Source of the DNA: Xiphophorus maculatus
Taxonomy: Eukaryota > Chordata > Actinopteri > Cyprinodontiformes > Poeciliidae
DNA: 64,000 bases
Direction: 5' to 3'
Assembly: GCF_002775205.1 (NCBI RefSeq)
Contig: NC_036443.1
Coordinates: 14,085,373 to 14,149,372, forward strand
The notes under the pieces are model-generated. The model had not been told where the DNA came from. It ran no database searches and saw only the letters and a program-made list of their open reading frames with translations. Positions 1-42,048 of the stretch are shown here, one piece after another. Made by a program: the position numbers and the translations under genes. Position 1 is the first letter of the stretch. Each line of letters starts with the position of its first letter.

Positions 1-2306
1 TTTTAATTTTTAAGAATTTTTTATAGAACTTTTTTCTGTAATAAGTAGAACTGAAGATGTTTCTTTTTAACTTATTTTTATGACTTTTCTTATGGTATTA
101 TATGACATTAAGTCAAGATAGATCCCCCACTCACCTTGCATATACTTAAACCAGATGTTGGCATAGAAAAAGTAGATTTAAAATTATTTAATTATTTAAG
201 TAATATAAGTATTTACCAAAGCTTTGGGTTTGGTTCCTCCTTTAGTCCAGTCACCTGGTTTTCGTACTCATTAAACTAACCATTGAACCGGGTTTAGCTG
301 AGCCCAAACCCAGACAGATGGAGGGTTTCACAGTAAAACATCAGTCCTGTCTGCATCTTCTGATTGGACCATCTCCAGCGTCGTGTATACAGTTTATTTT
401 ATCTCCAGTGTTGCTGCCAGATATTTGCAGAAGAAAAAGATTATTTTGTCAGAGCAAACAAAGCTTCCTCCTGTTCTTCAGAGCGCAAAATGAGCTTAAA
501 TCCTTTGGAGTGACACACAGCAAAAGGGCCACAAAGCCAATGCAAACAATGAGTCAGACTCCCAAACGGAGGAGGAATGCTGCATTTATTCAGTGATGTG
601 TCTGTAATTAAAGATTTGCCGCGCGTAATATAATGAGAAAATGAACCCTGTCCCACAGTCTGCAGCTGTCTATTTAAATTAGGCTTGAAAAAGAAAGGGT
701 TGCTGTCAAACTCGGGTTACAATTGAAAACATCTGACTCAACAAACCACAATATAGAGTGTTTTGTTTTCACTTAGGAGAAAAAGATGTAGTTGCCATGG
801 TCTGCACAAGAGAAAAATGATCATCAATAAGGTGTTTTTCTTGATTTGATTCATTAAATAAATATTCATCTGGTCTCTTATATACAAATTGTCTCCTCTT
901 TATCTTTTTTTGCTGTTGTTTTTTAAGCAGAGCTGGTGTTTCCCTCCTTAGCACCCTCCACCTGCAGCTTTGGATCTGCTGATTTTGTTATTCCTTACAA
1001 GGCACACAGGCTTCGAACCTCCTTGTAACCAGCACCAACCAGAGGAAGAGAAGCACAGATGGTGCTTCTCCTGTCAGCTTCCAACCAAAGTCATTATCTC
1101 AAACTAGATGTGGCACTAGTAATAAAGAAAACTGCTGGAACAGGGAAGTGTTGCATAGGGTGACTTACGAGGTTCCAGAGGAGAAATTCAAATAGAAAAA
1201 TAAGCCTGAAGACGCGCCATAAAGGGAAAGACATAATCAGCCCGAACCTGGTGGTGTTAAAATAATTTCTGCTTTGGCTCTGGGAGACACCAACCTCCTG
1301 CTTATGGCAAAATGAACATTTTATGTGTCAACTCCGTTGCTTAATACTTTATGACTCAGTTTAACTCTCCATGTCATCAACAAGAACAAAAGCCTACAAT
1401 CGATACACATCGCTTCCAGTTTCAGGGGAAATCCCTTTAAAAATATATGACCAATTAAGACAAACATTTATTGAAAGATGGAAACTATCATGGCAACAAT
1501 AACTTGGAATAATTTTTTAAAAAGTCATTTACATAAGAAATGAAGATTTACATGGATGGAGGTTTAGTTTTTTGTTTCCTCCACAAACACCTACATTTCT
1601 TATCTTCAGTCTAACTCACCTCATGATTAATTCATTAATTAATTATTGATTGGATGGATGGATGGATGGATTGATGGATGGATGGATGGACGGACGGACG
1701 GACGGACGGACGGACGGACGGACGGACGGATTCAACAAAGTAACACATTAGGGCAAATTTTATTATGCTAACTTATCACTTATTTAGAAAATATTTTGCT
1801 TGTTGATATTTATAGACGCCTGATTCATTTTCTTTTCCATATTTTTCTGCATCTCTTCTTACAAAAGTTTCACCTGGTGAATACAGAAAAATTAATACTC
1901 CTTTCTGTTCGCTTGTTTTTACAAAACAAAACAAAAACAAGTCAATTTGTTTCGACAAGGATCCTAAAAAATTTAGCCCGCTATTTATTTTCACTGCTGT
2001 GACATTTCTGAAACAGGTAACTTACAGATATTACAGGTGTAATGTGAACGCCTCCGGGGGAACAGGTGAGCGTGTGACGTCGGCGCTGCCTCACCGTGTG
2101 CAGGGTGGAGGAGCTGTCCAGGGTGCTGAAACGTCAGACTGGTAATCGGGAGAAACCGGAGAAGACGCCTTGGTTCTTTGTAAAGGAAACATGAAGAGTC
2201 ATATAAGGATACTCTTTTACATCCACTGGAGACACTTTTTTGAATAACTTGGTATTTGCTAAAGGTTCTTAAAATCTGAAGTAACCTTTTCTTTTTCTCC
2301 TCCATC
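1..2306. other. Upstream intergenic DNA and lhfpl5 5' flank
   Basis: No coding exon could be supported here. Open frames are short (at most about 105 codons), AT-rich and without splice-flanked homology. The stretch holds a tetranucleotide satellite near 1650-1731. Close to the gene, around 2058-2100, there is a GC-richer patch with a CAGGTG E-box (about 2064) and a TGACGTCGG CRE-like site (about 2077), which is where the lhfpl5 promoter or first untranslated exon probably lies. The exact transcription start cannot be fixed from sequence. Confidence 0.5.
1650..1731. repeat. GGAT/GGAC tetranucleotide satellite
   Basis: About twenty tandem 4-mers: an upstream block of GGAT units (with one TGAT interruption) passes abruptly into a pure block of about ten GGAC units. 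The switch from T to C at one unit position suggests expansion of a single mutated repeat unit. It is likely to be length-polymorphic. Confidence 0.95.
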
Positions 2307-5300
2307 ATGGACCTGCTTCCAGCCCAGGAGGCAGCGAAAATTTACCACACCAACTATGTGAGGAACTCCCGGGCCATCGGCGTCATGTGGGCCGTGTTCA
2401 CCATCTGCTTCTCCATCATCACCATGGTGGTCTTCATCCAGCCCTACTGGATCGGGGACAGTGTCAACACACCGCAGGCCGGATACTTCGGCCTTTTCCA
2501 CTACTGCATCGGGAACGCGCTCACCTCGGAGCTCACCTGCAAGGGCAGCGTCTTCGACTTCAACTCCATCCCGTCGCCGGCCTTCAGGACGGCCATGTTC
2601 TTCGTGGGGACCTCCATGCTGCTGGTGGTGGGCACCATGGTGGCTTTCAGCTTGTTCTACTTCTGCAACGCAGGGAACGTCTACAAGATCTGTGCGTGGA
2701 TGCAGCTAGCCTCAGGTCAGCAGATTGATGACCTTTAATGGAAATGTACAGGAAACAGAATTAATTTTGAATATAGCAAGAAAATAATGATAGCTGATTA
2801 TGTCAGTATGATGAAGCTATAATGTAATAGAACATAAACTAAAGTCTTGAGTCATTGTAATTGTTGGTCATCTGTACTCATTGACTTTCTAGTAATCTAG
2901 AGTCATATTTTAAGGTGTTTTTGTTTCTGGGTTCAGTTGATTTGGTTGCTACTCCTGTTTTGTTTTGTTTTTTATTTGGACTTTTCCACTGGTTGTCTGT
3001 CTAGACAACCAGTGGTCCTCCAGGTCCATTGTCTGTCTTCATGAATTTGCTGCTTTAGGGATTGACCAGCTTTTGTAATCTTTGCATCAGAGTTGAAAGA
3101 AAGTAACACAACCTGGTGGCTTGACATGTCTGTCCCTTTTTTTTAAAAGAAAAGCAATAAAATTAAACTGGATCTGCATGACGTAAAACAAGGTCACAGA
3201 AATATTTTGGACAGACAAAGAGGCTTAAAATGAAACGATTCCAGTGAAAAATTAATCTATAGGCACTTTGCCACAAGCAACTCGTGATATGTTTCCATTT
3301 TTTAAATGGAAACTGTTGAATCCTGGAGCTTTAAGCTTTTGAACCTTTGCTGCAGTTTAAAGTAAAGGTTAGGTGAAGGATGTTGACTCTCTGTTCTTGT
3401 TTCAGGTCTTTGCAGCATTTTGTTTCTGTTTCATTCAGACAAGAATTTCAGTTTCTATTGTTATGTTTGAGACGCCTTCCTTTAGGTGCTGTCTGAAACG
3501 CCTTCAATTCCATTTGTTAAATTTCCTCATTTGGAAGCACTCATTCCACAATAGTTCTCTGTCATGTGCCACGACTCAATAGAAAATATGAAAAAGCAGT
3601 AAAAGTCTGAAAAACGGAGTACTGTCCAGAGTTAAAGGTCACACTCCCATGCTTCCCCCTACCTGCCTAAACCCTGAGACTCAGCTGTGTGTCTGTGCGA
3701 CATGATAAAGTCATTGTATCATCTGCCAACATCACACCTCTCTGGTTGCAGGTGTGAAGCGTGTGCTCGTGTGTTGTTCTTCACTGTGGAGGCCGGCTCG
3801 GTTTCTGGTGTCAGAATAGACTCTGACACCTCTGAAGGCGGATCTGGTTTCACATAACAGGATAAGATGTCGATGAGCCGCAAACTGGTCTTAAACTGCA
3901 CAACAAGCCAACCGGAGTTTAAAACCCTGGCAATATTAAACTATAACCTTTTATCATGTGGTAGCTGCATAAGCGGTGGAGGGGAAAGAAATGTACAAGA
4001 GGACGGGGATGTGATATTTAGAAATGAATAAAACAGAATCCATATCGCAGATGAAATTATGCCCAACAGCGAGCGACTGGAAATTGTTTGTAATGTCTGA
4101 ATCCGTTCTCTAGCCGTGTTGATGGCGATGGGCTGCATGATCTACCCTGACGGCTGGAACGCAGCGGAGGTAAAGAGGATGTGTGGCCAGAGGACCGATA
4201 AGTACACTCTGGGAAACTGCACCGTGCGCTGGTCCTACATCCTGGCCATCATCTGCATTCTGGACGCCGTCCTCCTGGCTCTGCTGTCCTTCACTCTTGG
4301 TAATCGGCAGGACAATCTGTTGCCGGATGGCTTCGAGGTGGAGGGAGCAGGTGAGCGCACCACTGGATTAAAACATTAGAAACAGATGTATTTCATTTAG
4401 ATTAATTAGTTCAGAGGGTGTTAGTTTACTTGCATAATTCGATCAAGGCAGTCATCCAATAAAAAAAACAAAAACATGGTTTTACCTTGGCAGGTAATTT
4501 TTTTTCCCTCAAGTTCATTAAAAATATTGGAGAAGATTTAAAAGTAGATAATGTGTTTAAATTTTGCTAATCTGATTAGGACAGGAACATTGAGTAAAGG
4601 GATTTTATGAAGCTCTTTACTCATTCAATATAAAAATTTAAAAGGGAAGTCAGATGAGTTAAGAAGTCATGCTAAAAAGCAATTTATACTTGTTATTAAA
4701 GCTACAAAGAAGGTGAGTCTTATGAGGACGAATTTTGAAATCTTGTGCAAACATGACATTCATTTAAAAGCTGTCTGAGCAAAATTTAATTCCAGATTGA
4801 GAAAATGTATAAAACAAAATCCATTTTACAGGGGAGACCAGCAAACCTGTTCTGAATTGCAGTTTCACAGTGCAAAATGCAATTAAAAGAAATAAAGAGA
4901 ACAGACAAGAAGCCAACAACCAAAACAAAAGCATCACTGATAACAGTTTATGTTCACATTACTTTGCATGTCAGAATGTCAAATTAATGTTGCAAACAGC
5001 TGACTGTCCGTCTGAGCTGGTCAGGGCGATTACTGGAGACGGTGCAGATGAATTTATGAAACAAGCTCAGTATCAAATAGTTTCATTGAAGTCCTGAAAA
5101 TAATTGTTACACAAGGACAACTTGGACTGTTTGACAGAAATCCTTTAGGGAGTAAGATGGCTCAATATTCCTGGCTTCTTCTCCCTCAAAGTTGCTGCTC
5201 AGTTTCTCAGTTTCAACATGTTTGAAATATTTCATGCTAAAAAAAGTAAGTTTCCAATTCATATTGTACAGATAACTAAAATTACTCTTTCATTACTACT

Positions 5301-5394
5301 CTTACTTTTTTCTGAGCTGGTTGGGAGCCAGCGGTGTTTTTTAAAATCTACATGAGCTTAAATGGCACTTTTTTCTTTTACAGAAAACTCGTGA
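2307..5394 (+). CDS. lhfpl5: LHFPL tetraspan subfamily member 5
   Basis: Coding exons are 2307-2715, 4114-4350 and 5384-5394, joining in frame (phase 1 at both junctions) to 218 residues; human LHFPL5 has 219. The protein is a four-pass membrane protein. TM1 is near residues 24-46, followed by the LHFPL-type extracellular loop with the [18 protein letters not shown] motif, TM2 near 98-120, TM3 near 129-150 (spanning the exon 1/2 join) and TM4 near 178-200. The start is supported by [20 protein letters not shown], nearly identical to mammals. Known role: LHFPL5 (TMHS) links protocadherin-15 to the TMC/TMIE channel at hair-cell stereocilia tips; loss causes deafness. The last exon adds only E-N-S before the stop; it has a strong pyrimidine tract and an AATAAA about 110 bp on, but is the least certain part. 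Fish have a and b copies; I cannot say which this is. Confidence 0.93.
2986..3015. repeat. Perfect 13-bp inverted repeat in lhfpl5 intron 1
   Basis: CCACTGGTTGTCT at 2986-2998 is followed after a 4-nt loop (GTCT) by its exact reverse complement at 3003-3015. No transposon ends or target duplications were seen around it. Confidence 0.8.
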
Positions 5395-5506
5395 ACATAT
5401 TTATTCAAAATGGAAGGACAATGAAGATCCCAGCTGGAGCAAAACCAAGCTGTTATTTTCCCCTTAAGCTGTAGTGATAGTCTTCTGGTTATTTAATATT
5501 TCACCA

Positions 5507-5512
5507 AATAAA
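5507..5512 (+). terminator. lhfpl5 poly(A) signal
   Basis: Canonical AATAAA about 112 bp after the proposed lhfpl5 stop codon, the first on the plus strand downstream of the last exon. Cleavage would be expected near 5525-5540. Confidence 0.6.
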
Positions 5513-5554
5513 CACATGTACACAGTTATCCCGTACTGCATGAAGATCTGTTCT

Positions 5555-5560
5555 TTTATT
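5555..5560 (-). terminator. srpk1 poly(A) signal
   Basis: TTTATT on the plus strand reads AATAAA on the minus strand, about 1.15 kb past the srpk1 stop codon. The AT-rich stretch 5561-6716 would be the srpk1 3' UTR. Cleavage near 5535-5545 would abut the lhfpl5 transcript end. Confidence 0.55.
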
Positions 5561-6716
5561 GAATGGTGTGTTTTACATGTTCGTCTTTAAACAACTCACA
5601 CAAAGTCTATGTTTTTGAATGTGACGCTAATGTAAATTGTACGTTTTTACCTTTAGGTCTCAGCAGATAACATAGCTTACTTTGATATGATCGGTTCGCT
5701 ACACCATCACAAAACATCAGATCTCACCGACTCTATATTTAAAAACAGGTAAATTATTACTCAACAGTTGGCCATACATACAACCGAGCTCAAACACATC
5801 TTCCATACACTTTATTAAAACACAGCTACCCAGCTAAATCATTTTAGCTAAGATATAAGATTTGTTAAAAACTGTACATAACTGTAATATACATAAAGGC
5901 AAACTCTTTGGTACAGATATATACAGTTTATTTTCTTTTTTTTCCCTCCATTTAATTGGGCTTTAACATTTTCTCTCACTGAAATCTTTTACCCCCCTAA
6001 ACCTGAATTGTAATAGGTGTATGAGAATACCAGCCTCCCATGAGAACAATCAATCTAATTTTTTTTATTACATACTTTCCAAATACCAGGTGACATTAGG
6101 TTTGTTATGGCTAAATATGACCTACTTAATGATAGTGTCAGAAAGACTCTAGGGGGCCTTAAAAAATAAACCACAGTCAGTGTAAATGTCAGCCCAGTGT
6201 GCAACTTTCTCAACCTACTTTACAAATACAAACTTTATACCCCCAGAGAGATAAAAGGGGAAAAAAATCATTTTTATAAAAAGTAACACAGCACTAATGA
6301 AAATGTAAGCGAAAGTAAGTTCTTTTGAGGGAACAAAGAAAAGAAAAAAAGGCTACATATCCTTGACTTGTTTTGAGTTTTAGTGCAGGAGTGTAACAAA
6401 CAAGGATGCTTTCACTAGCAGAACATTGAGACTTTTGCTCCTGGTTGGGTGGGTTAAACGGAGCCCAGCAGCTGGAGCCGACATCAAATAATAAATCCAC
6501 CGGATTCCTGACGTCACGCCGAGAGGAGAACGGACAAACACAAAGCAAACGTACACAGAAGCAAAAGCTGAACAAGAACATAAGAAATCCAAAACAATAA
6601 AACAACAAAAAAAAGAGAAATAAATATTCATTTGATATGCCCAAAGTGGAAAGTGATCTGTTGCAGTCTCTTAAGGAATTGGGAGGGAGGGGAGGTGCAA
6701 CGCCTGAACATGTCCA

Positions 6717-24716
<18,000 letters not shown>

Positions 24717-24840
24717 GGTGGCTGGATTCGTAGCCTAGCAGCTAGCTACGCCACCAGTGATCGAATGTTCCACGCATGCGCACTGGCTGGTTTTGCCCCA
24801 AGCAGAGGTTCCCTAGTGACGTCCGAACCTGAGCTTTAAA
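24717..24840 (-). promoter_or_regulatory. srpk1: srpk1 promoter region with NRF1 site
   Basis: Immediately upstream of the srpk1 start the DNA becomes GC-rich. On the minus strand it contains TGCGCATGCG (24782-24773), the canonical NRF1 palindrome, 57 bp before the ATG. A TGACGTCC half-CRE lies near 24817. This pattern is typical of a TATA-less housekeeping promoter; function is inferred. Confidence 0.6.
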
Positions 24841-25261
24841 CCTTTTTCATGAATTTCTCTCGCTTGAAGCTGCAGGCGATGACACTAATAGGTGTCCGTG
24901 TTCGTGCCTCAATCTCATGGCTGTTTGTTATTTGTGAAAAAAGGCTTCAGTGACGCTGCCAGGCAGTTCTGCAGGACGGGGTGGTTAGATGGTTTGCGCC
25001 ATTGACAAAATAAATGTTGCAGTATGGTTTGTGCCAGATACTAGAGTTGAATATGAATGAGGCTTATAAATATTTTTTCGTCTGTGATTCATAGCTTAAA
25101 CGTTCTTTATAAGATCCAGACTGATAACAGATTTTTATCCCAATTTTGTTGCAGGTTAATTATATGTTGTCCAAAAAAAAATTTTTTTTCTATTGATATT
25201 CCCTCTATCACCCACTTGTATGAACAATTTCATGTTCATACCAATTCCAGTGATAAGTGCA

Positions 25262-25745
25262 GAGACTAGACAGTAAGGTCCACAACTGTGCCTTGCAAAA
25301 TATTCATATATCCATCAAATTTCTTTATATAAATTCACGTTAGGACCACAAACCTCAATGTTTTGTTGTAAGTGTATGTGGTAGACCAACACAAACTAGA
25401 GAATAATTATGAATAAAAAGGAAAATGACACAACTTTCATATTTGTTTCACATTAATCTGAATGCAATTCCACTTGCAGGTCTTTTTTGGATATTTCTAT
25501 CAGCTTAATAGGCCAAGAGACTAAAATATTTGCCTATTCTTCTTTGCAACACTTAGAACGTATGGGGGATTTGTGAACATTCAATTGTAAGTCTTCCCAT
25601 GATTTGAACTTAATCTCGAGGCATCAAGAGCTAAAGTTGTTGAACAGAAACACATTACATTTCAGATGTATCACTTTCCTTTCTCACTGCAAGTTTGTAG
25701 CCACTAGTGTTGGTCTATCACAAAAAAAACCCATCTAATCTGATT
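25262..25745. mobile_element. Decayed Tc1-like element between srpk1 and mapk14
   Basis: Starts with GTGCCTTGCAAAATATTCAT, continues through ACCACAAACCTCAATGTTTT and GTAGACCAACACAAACTAGA, then GCCTATTCTTCTTTGCAACA. These are landmarks of a very common teleost Tc1-like repeat (from memory). Reading frames are destroyed. It and flanking AT-rich DNA make up most of the 2.3-kb gap between the srpk1 start and the mapk14 stop. Confidence 0.65.
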
Positions 25746-26047
25746 AACTTGTATGAAAAACGCTCAAGGGATACAAGTACTTCAGGAAGGACCTTTCAAG
25801 CTTATACTGTATAAACAAGCATATCAAGTGGGTTTAGCATTCATCTTTCAACCAGAAGATCATTGGTTAGATTACCTCCATTTGCAGGCAGCTATATACT
25901 CAAAGAACTACATGGAGGGTTTTGGAAATGAGAAACACAATGGAATAAAAAATAAACTAAACCAAATGAAATTCGTTTTTTTCCCCAGCACAAAACTTAC
26001 CATAAGGTTTATGAAATTTCGTTAATACATATCCCACAATAAATACC

Positions 26048-26053
26048 TTTATT
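26048..26053 (-). terminator. mapk14: mapk14 poly(A) signal (candidate)
   Basis: AATAAA on the minus strand about 940 bp past the mapk14 stop. The intervening 26054-26994 is AT-rich with no other gene and would be the 3' UTR. Other weaker signals exist nearby. Confidence 0.45.
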
Positions 26054-26994
26054 GGCAATCTAATCCGTTTGGAAACTAGAACACAAAACACATTAGTCTC
26101 TTAAAAAATAAGTCTTTAATTTCTTAAAGAACTGGAGATATCAAGTAAACTGCAGACCGATTGTTGCTCTTAAATACCTACTCCACATAGAACGAATACA
26201 ACTCCCCATTTTACACTGTTTAGCAGTTACAGATTAAAGCATAATAATTAAAAATCATAACCCAAAGTCAACACCACACAATGCCTTCATGTACATGCTA
26301 ACATTGGATGCTTTAGAACCAGATAAAACATTTATGACTGACACATATTTACATATTTTGGGCATGTTGCCTAGATTTAACCAGAAAAGGCTCAGATATA
26401 CTTGTGAAAGATCTCACAGTATCTAAAGAAATTACATGTTAAAGTCTTTAAATTCAGCTGGGAGGGTTGAACAAGCATTAAAAGAAAAAAAAAAATAGGC
26501 TGGTGTTTTGAAATTCACTAAAATGTTCAAAGATTTCTCTTTTTAGGCATAAGAGTAATTGTGGTAAAACAAAAATTGCACCATAGATCGACCAGCTGGA
26601 TTGTAGATGAGCATGTTTTCTTTATAATTAATAGAAAACCGCTTATTTATAAATTACTCAACAAATCAGCAGAGCTGTAGGTCCGTTGTCTCATCACCTC
26701 AGAAGTCACAGTTGAGTTGAAGTTTAAATTAAAAACAATTAAAAGCAAAACATTTAAATACATACATTTTAAAAATATTGGCAAAAGTGAAATTCCTCAA
26801 CAACAAAAAAACCAAACAATATCAGTGGTACATAAATAATGATTATTGCTGGTCCAGTTCTTGCATTTTCATATCAAAGTAGTAATCTCCTTAAAGGTGA
26901 TTTCTAAGATTTCCGAAATAAAGACTCAGAAATAGCTGGTACTGTGTGCCTGAAGGCTTTAACATTAATGCATATGTTGTGGCTGCAGCTCATC

Positions 26995-39745
<12,751 letters not shown>

Positions 39746-40060
39746 TCCTGCAGAACCAACCGTCGACCACCAACCGTCTCTTTCTGCCCCGTGCTGCTTC
39801 TTTCGCCCCGAGCCGAGAAGAGCTCCGCCACACAAACAACAGCAGCAGGAGATCACGCAGGCGGCCCCACGCAGGCTGGAGATCTACGCGCAGCTGTAGA
39901 TCTTCAAGTTGTTTTCTTAACACAAAGTTGCAGAATCACCGCCTGTTGCGTGCACACACTTTTAACTCTCCACTTTCATTTGTTCCTCTCTCTTCCAGTA
40001 GCAGATACTGTTCCTGAGGACTCTAGGTGTAGTCTCGCGAGAAGTCGGTTCCATACCACA
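39746..40060 (-). promoter_or_regulatory. mapk14: mapk14 promoter / CpG-rich 5' region
   Basis: GC- and CpG-rich DNA surrounds exon 1. The palindrome TCTCGCGAGA is present at 40033-40042, about 290 bp upstream of the ATG. It is a known core element of TATA-less vertebrate promoters (Kaiso/ZBTB33-associated). No TATA box is seen. Confidence 0.6.
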
Positions 40061-40129
40061 CAGCTTTTAGAAGAGTCGCAAACTGAAACCAATACTAACT
40101 GGGAGAAAATAAAAATCTGTTATTTTTAA

Positions 40130-41480
40130 GTGTGGGGGAAAAAAGGAAGAATTTAATTTTAAAAAATTTACAGTTTACATAAATGTTATTAATTACTGAA
40201 TATTAAAAGGACAATAGAAAAATCGATTTTTATCTAACAATAGCTTTCACATCATCTGAAAAGTGAGTCCTATAATGTTCAGAATGAAAATATAATTTTG
40301 TTCAAAATATTTGTTAATTTTATTTTGGCCCAAAAAATACAGAAAAAATAATATTTGTCAAACTACTGGAAGTGCAATCTTGATGTAGATCCTCACTTAC
40401 AGAGAGAAAATAATAATATCTAACATAATTTTAGAAAGTGGGGAAATTGGGGAAAAATTCCCAGGATGTCATTTAGATCCAACAAATTAAATATTCCATT
40501 TCACAATGAGTACCTGAAGCCTGTACGGACATACTAATATGATGAAACGAAATAAAACAAAAAAGCTATCAATTGTACATTTGGAATGTCACTATATATT
40601 AAATATAATTTTCCATTCCAACTATTTAGTTTTCAACAAAAAAAATATAATAGATAAATGAAAAGTGATATTCTAAAGTATGAAAACCATCCCTTTTCTA
40701 TACCCACTGAACCATGCAGTCTTTGGGATGCAACGTGGACAAGTCACCAGAAACAATGTTAACCACAGCGCTATCATGCAACCCACATTGGGAAATGTTG
40801 CAAAGAATGAGATGAGGATTATAACAAAACGAAAACATGATGTTTAAAAATACAGTAAAACCCCCTTATAAACTTTTTCTTCAGACTTAGCATCCGCAAA
40901 TCTTGCTGGGTGGAGTTTCCTGCTCATTTAGGTTTTCTCACCAGACAAGAAGAATAGAAAAACAAGCAGATAAAAAAATATTGAAATGGGTTTAAAAGAA
41001 AATATTTATTAGCTGAATCCATCAAATAACACATTGTAAAATAAGCACTTGAAGGAAGCATACATTTTCAATTTAACTGCTGATTATATATATATTTTTT
41101 TATGTGATAATGTAGAAGGCAGCAGTAAAAACTAAATAAATTCATATAATTCTAAAACAAACATGACTGAATAAGGAGCTTAACCTGATTTAAAAACAAA
41201 TGAAATAATATAACCACATTCAACATTATGAAAAACTGTTAAAAATAATGACAACTCATCCAGACGGGGGAAAATCTCTGATGTTAAAGGATACAGTAAA
41301 TCCTTCTCATATACATCTTGCATCTCAAACTCAGAGTTGGAGTTGCATGAGACACCAAATACAATCTCCATTTCAATCTGTTCAGTTTTCATATTATCCA
41401 CAGCAGTAAAGAGTAACTGAAGTAAAAATATAAGTAGAAGTATGTCTCAATAATGGGTGAAAAAACTTTAAACAAAACAT
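40130..41480. other. AT-rich intergenic DNA between mapk14 and the ELAPOR-like gene
   Basis: No open frame with homology. The part from about 41487 to 42048 is probably 3' UTR of the ELAPOR-like gene, given AATAAA candidates on the minus strand at 41481-41486 and 41567-41572. Confidence 0.4.
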
Positions 41481-42048
41481 TTTATTAGATTATCTGGGCC
41501 GACAATGAGAACAAGAAGGCTGAATAAGTGGTCATATCAACTGTTGTTGATTCTTACAATGTCCTTCTTTATTGTATTTAACAATAAAGAATTTACATTA
41601 CAAGGTACATGGAACATGAATACAAAATCAATTTCACATGCTGGCAAAACGTTTTGCTTTTTATGTTTGTGAAACTTAAAAAGCAAACTGATAAAATGAA
41701 ATAATGAAAGGAGGGCAAATAAATGTATCTCCATCTTGAATACCTTAAAATAATTGGCTTTACAAATCCATTAAATGTAATTACATTCAGGTTTCAATCG
41801 TGTTTAGAAATCACAGTGAATACCTGCGTAGACATTTTGAACTTAACTTCAGATTTAGAATTTTATCATGCGATATAGAATAGAAAATAAACATTCTCAG
41901 TGAAACTTGTAAGAAAAAATATTTGAAACTAGTTAAGCACCCTGTTTTACTTTACAAAAACTCTTAACATATGCACAGACATTGAAACTCTAAAACTGAA
42001 GGCTTCTTCAGTGTTCAAAGAGCTACTTATCATCCTCTTTCAGCATCA

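Noticed and set aside
2387-2728. Overlapping plus-strand frames in lhfpl5 exon 1
   Set aside because: Shadow frames of the GC-rich coding exon; the LHFPL5 frame explains the sequence.
4351-4379. lhfpl5 ending by read-through of exon 2 (GERTTGLKH)
   Set aside because: The point is an ordinary donor (GCAG|GTGAGC), and a terminal exon with acceptor and poly(A) signal follows.
6294-6644. 116-codon minus-strand frame
   Set aside because: Low-complexity F/C-rich translation of the srpk1 3' UTR with no homology.
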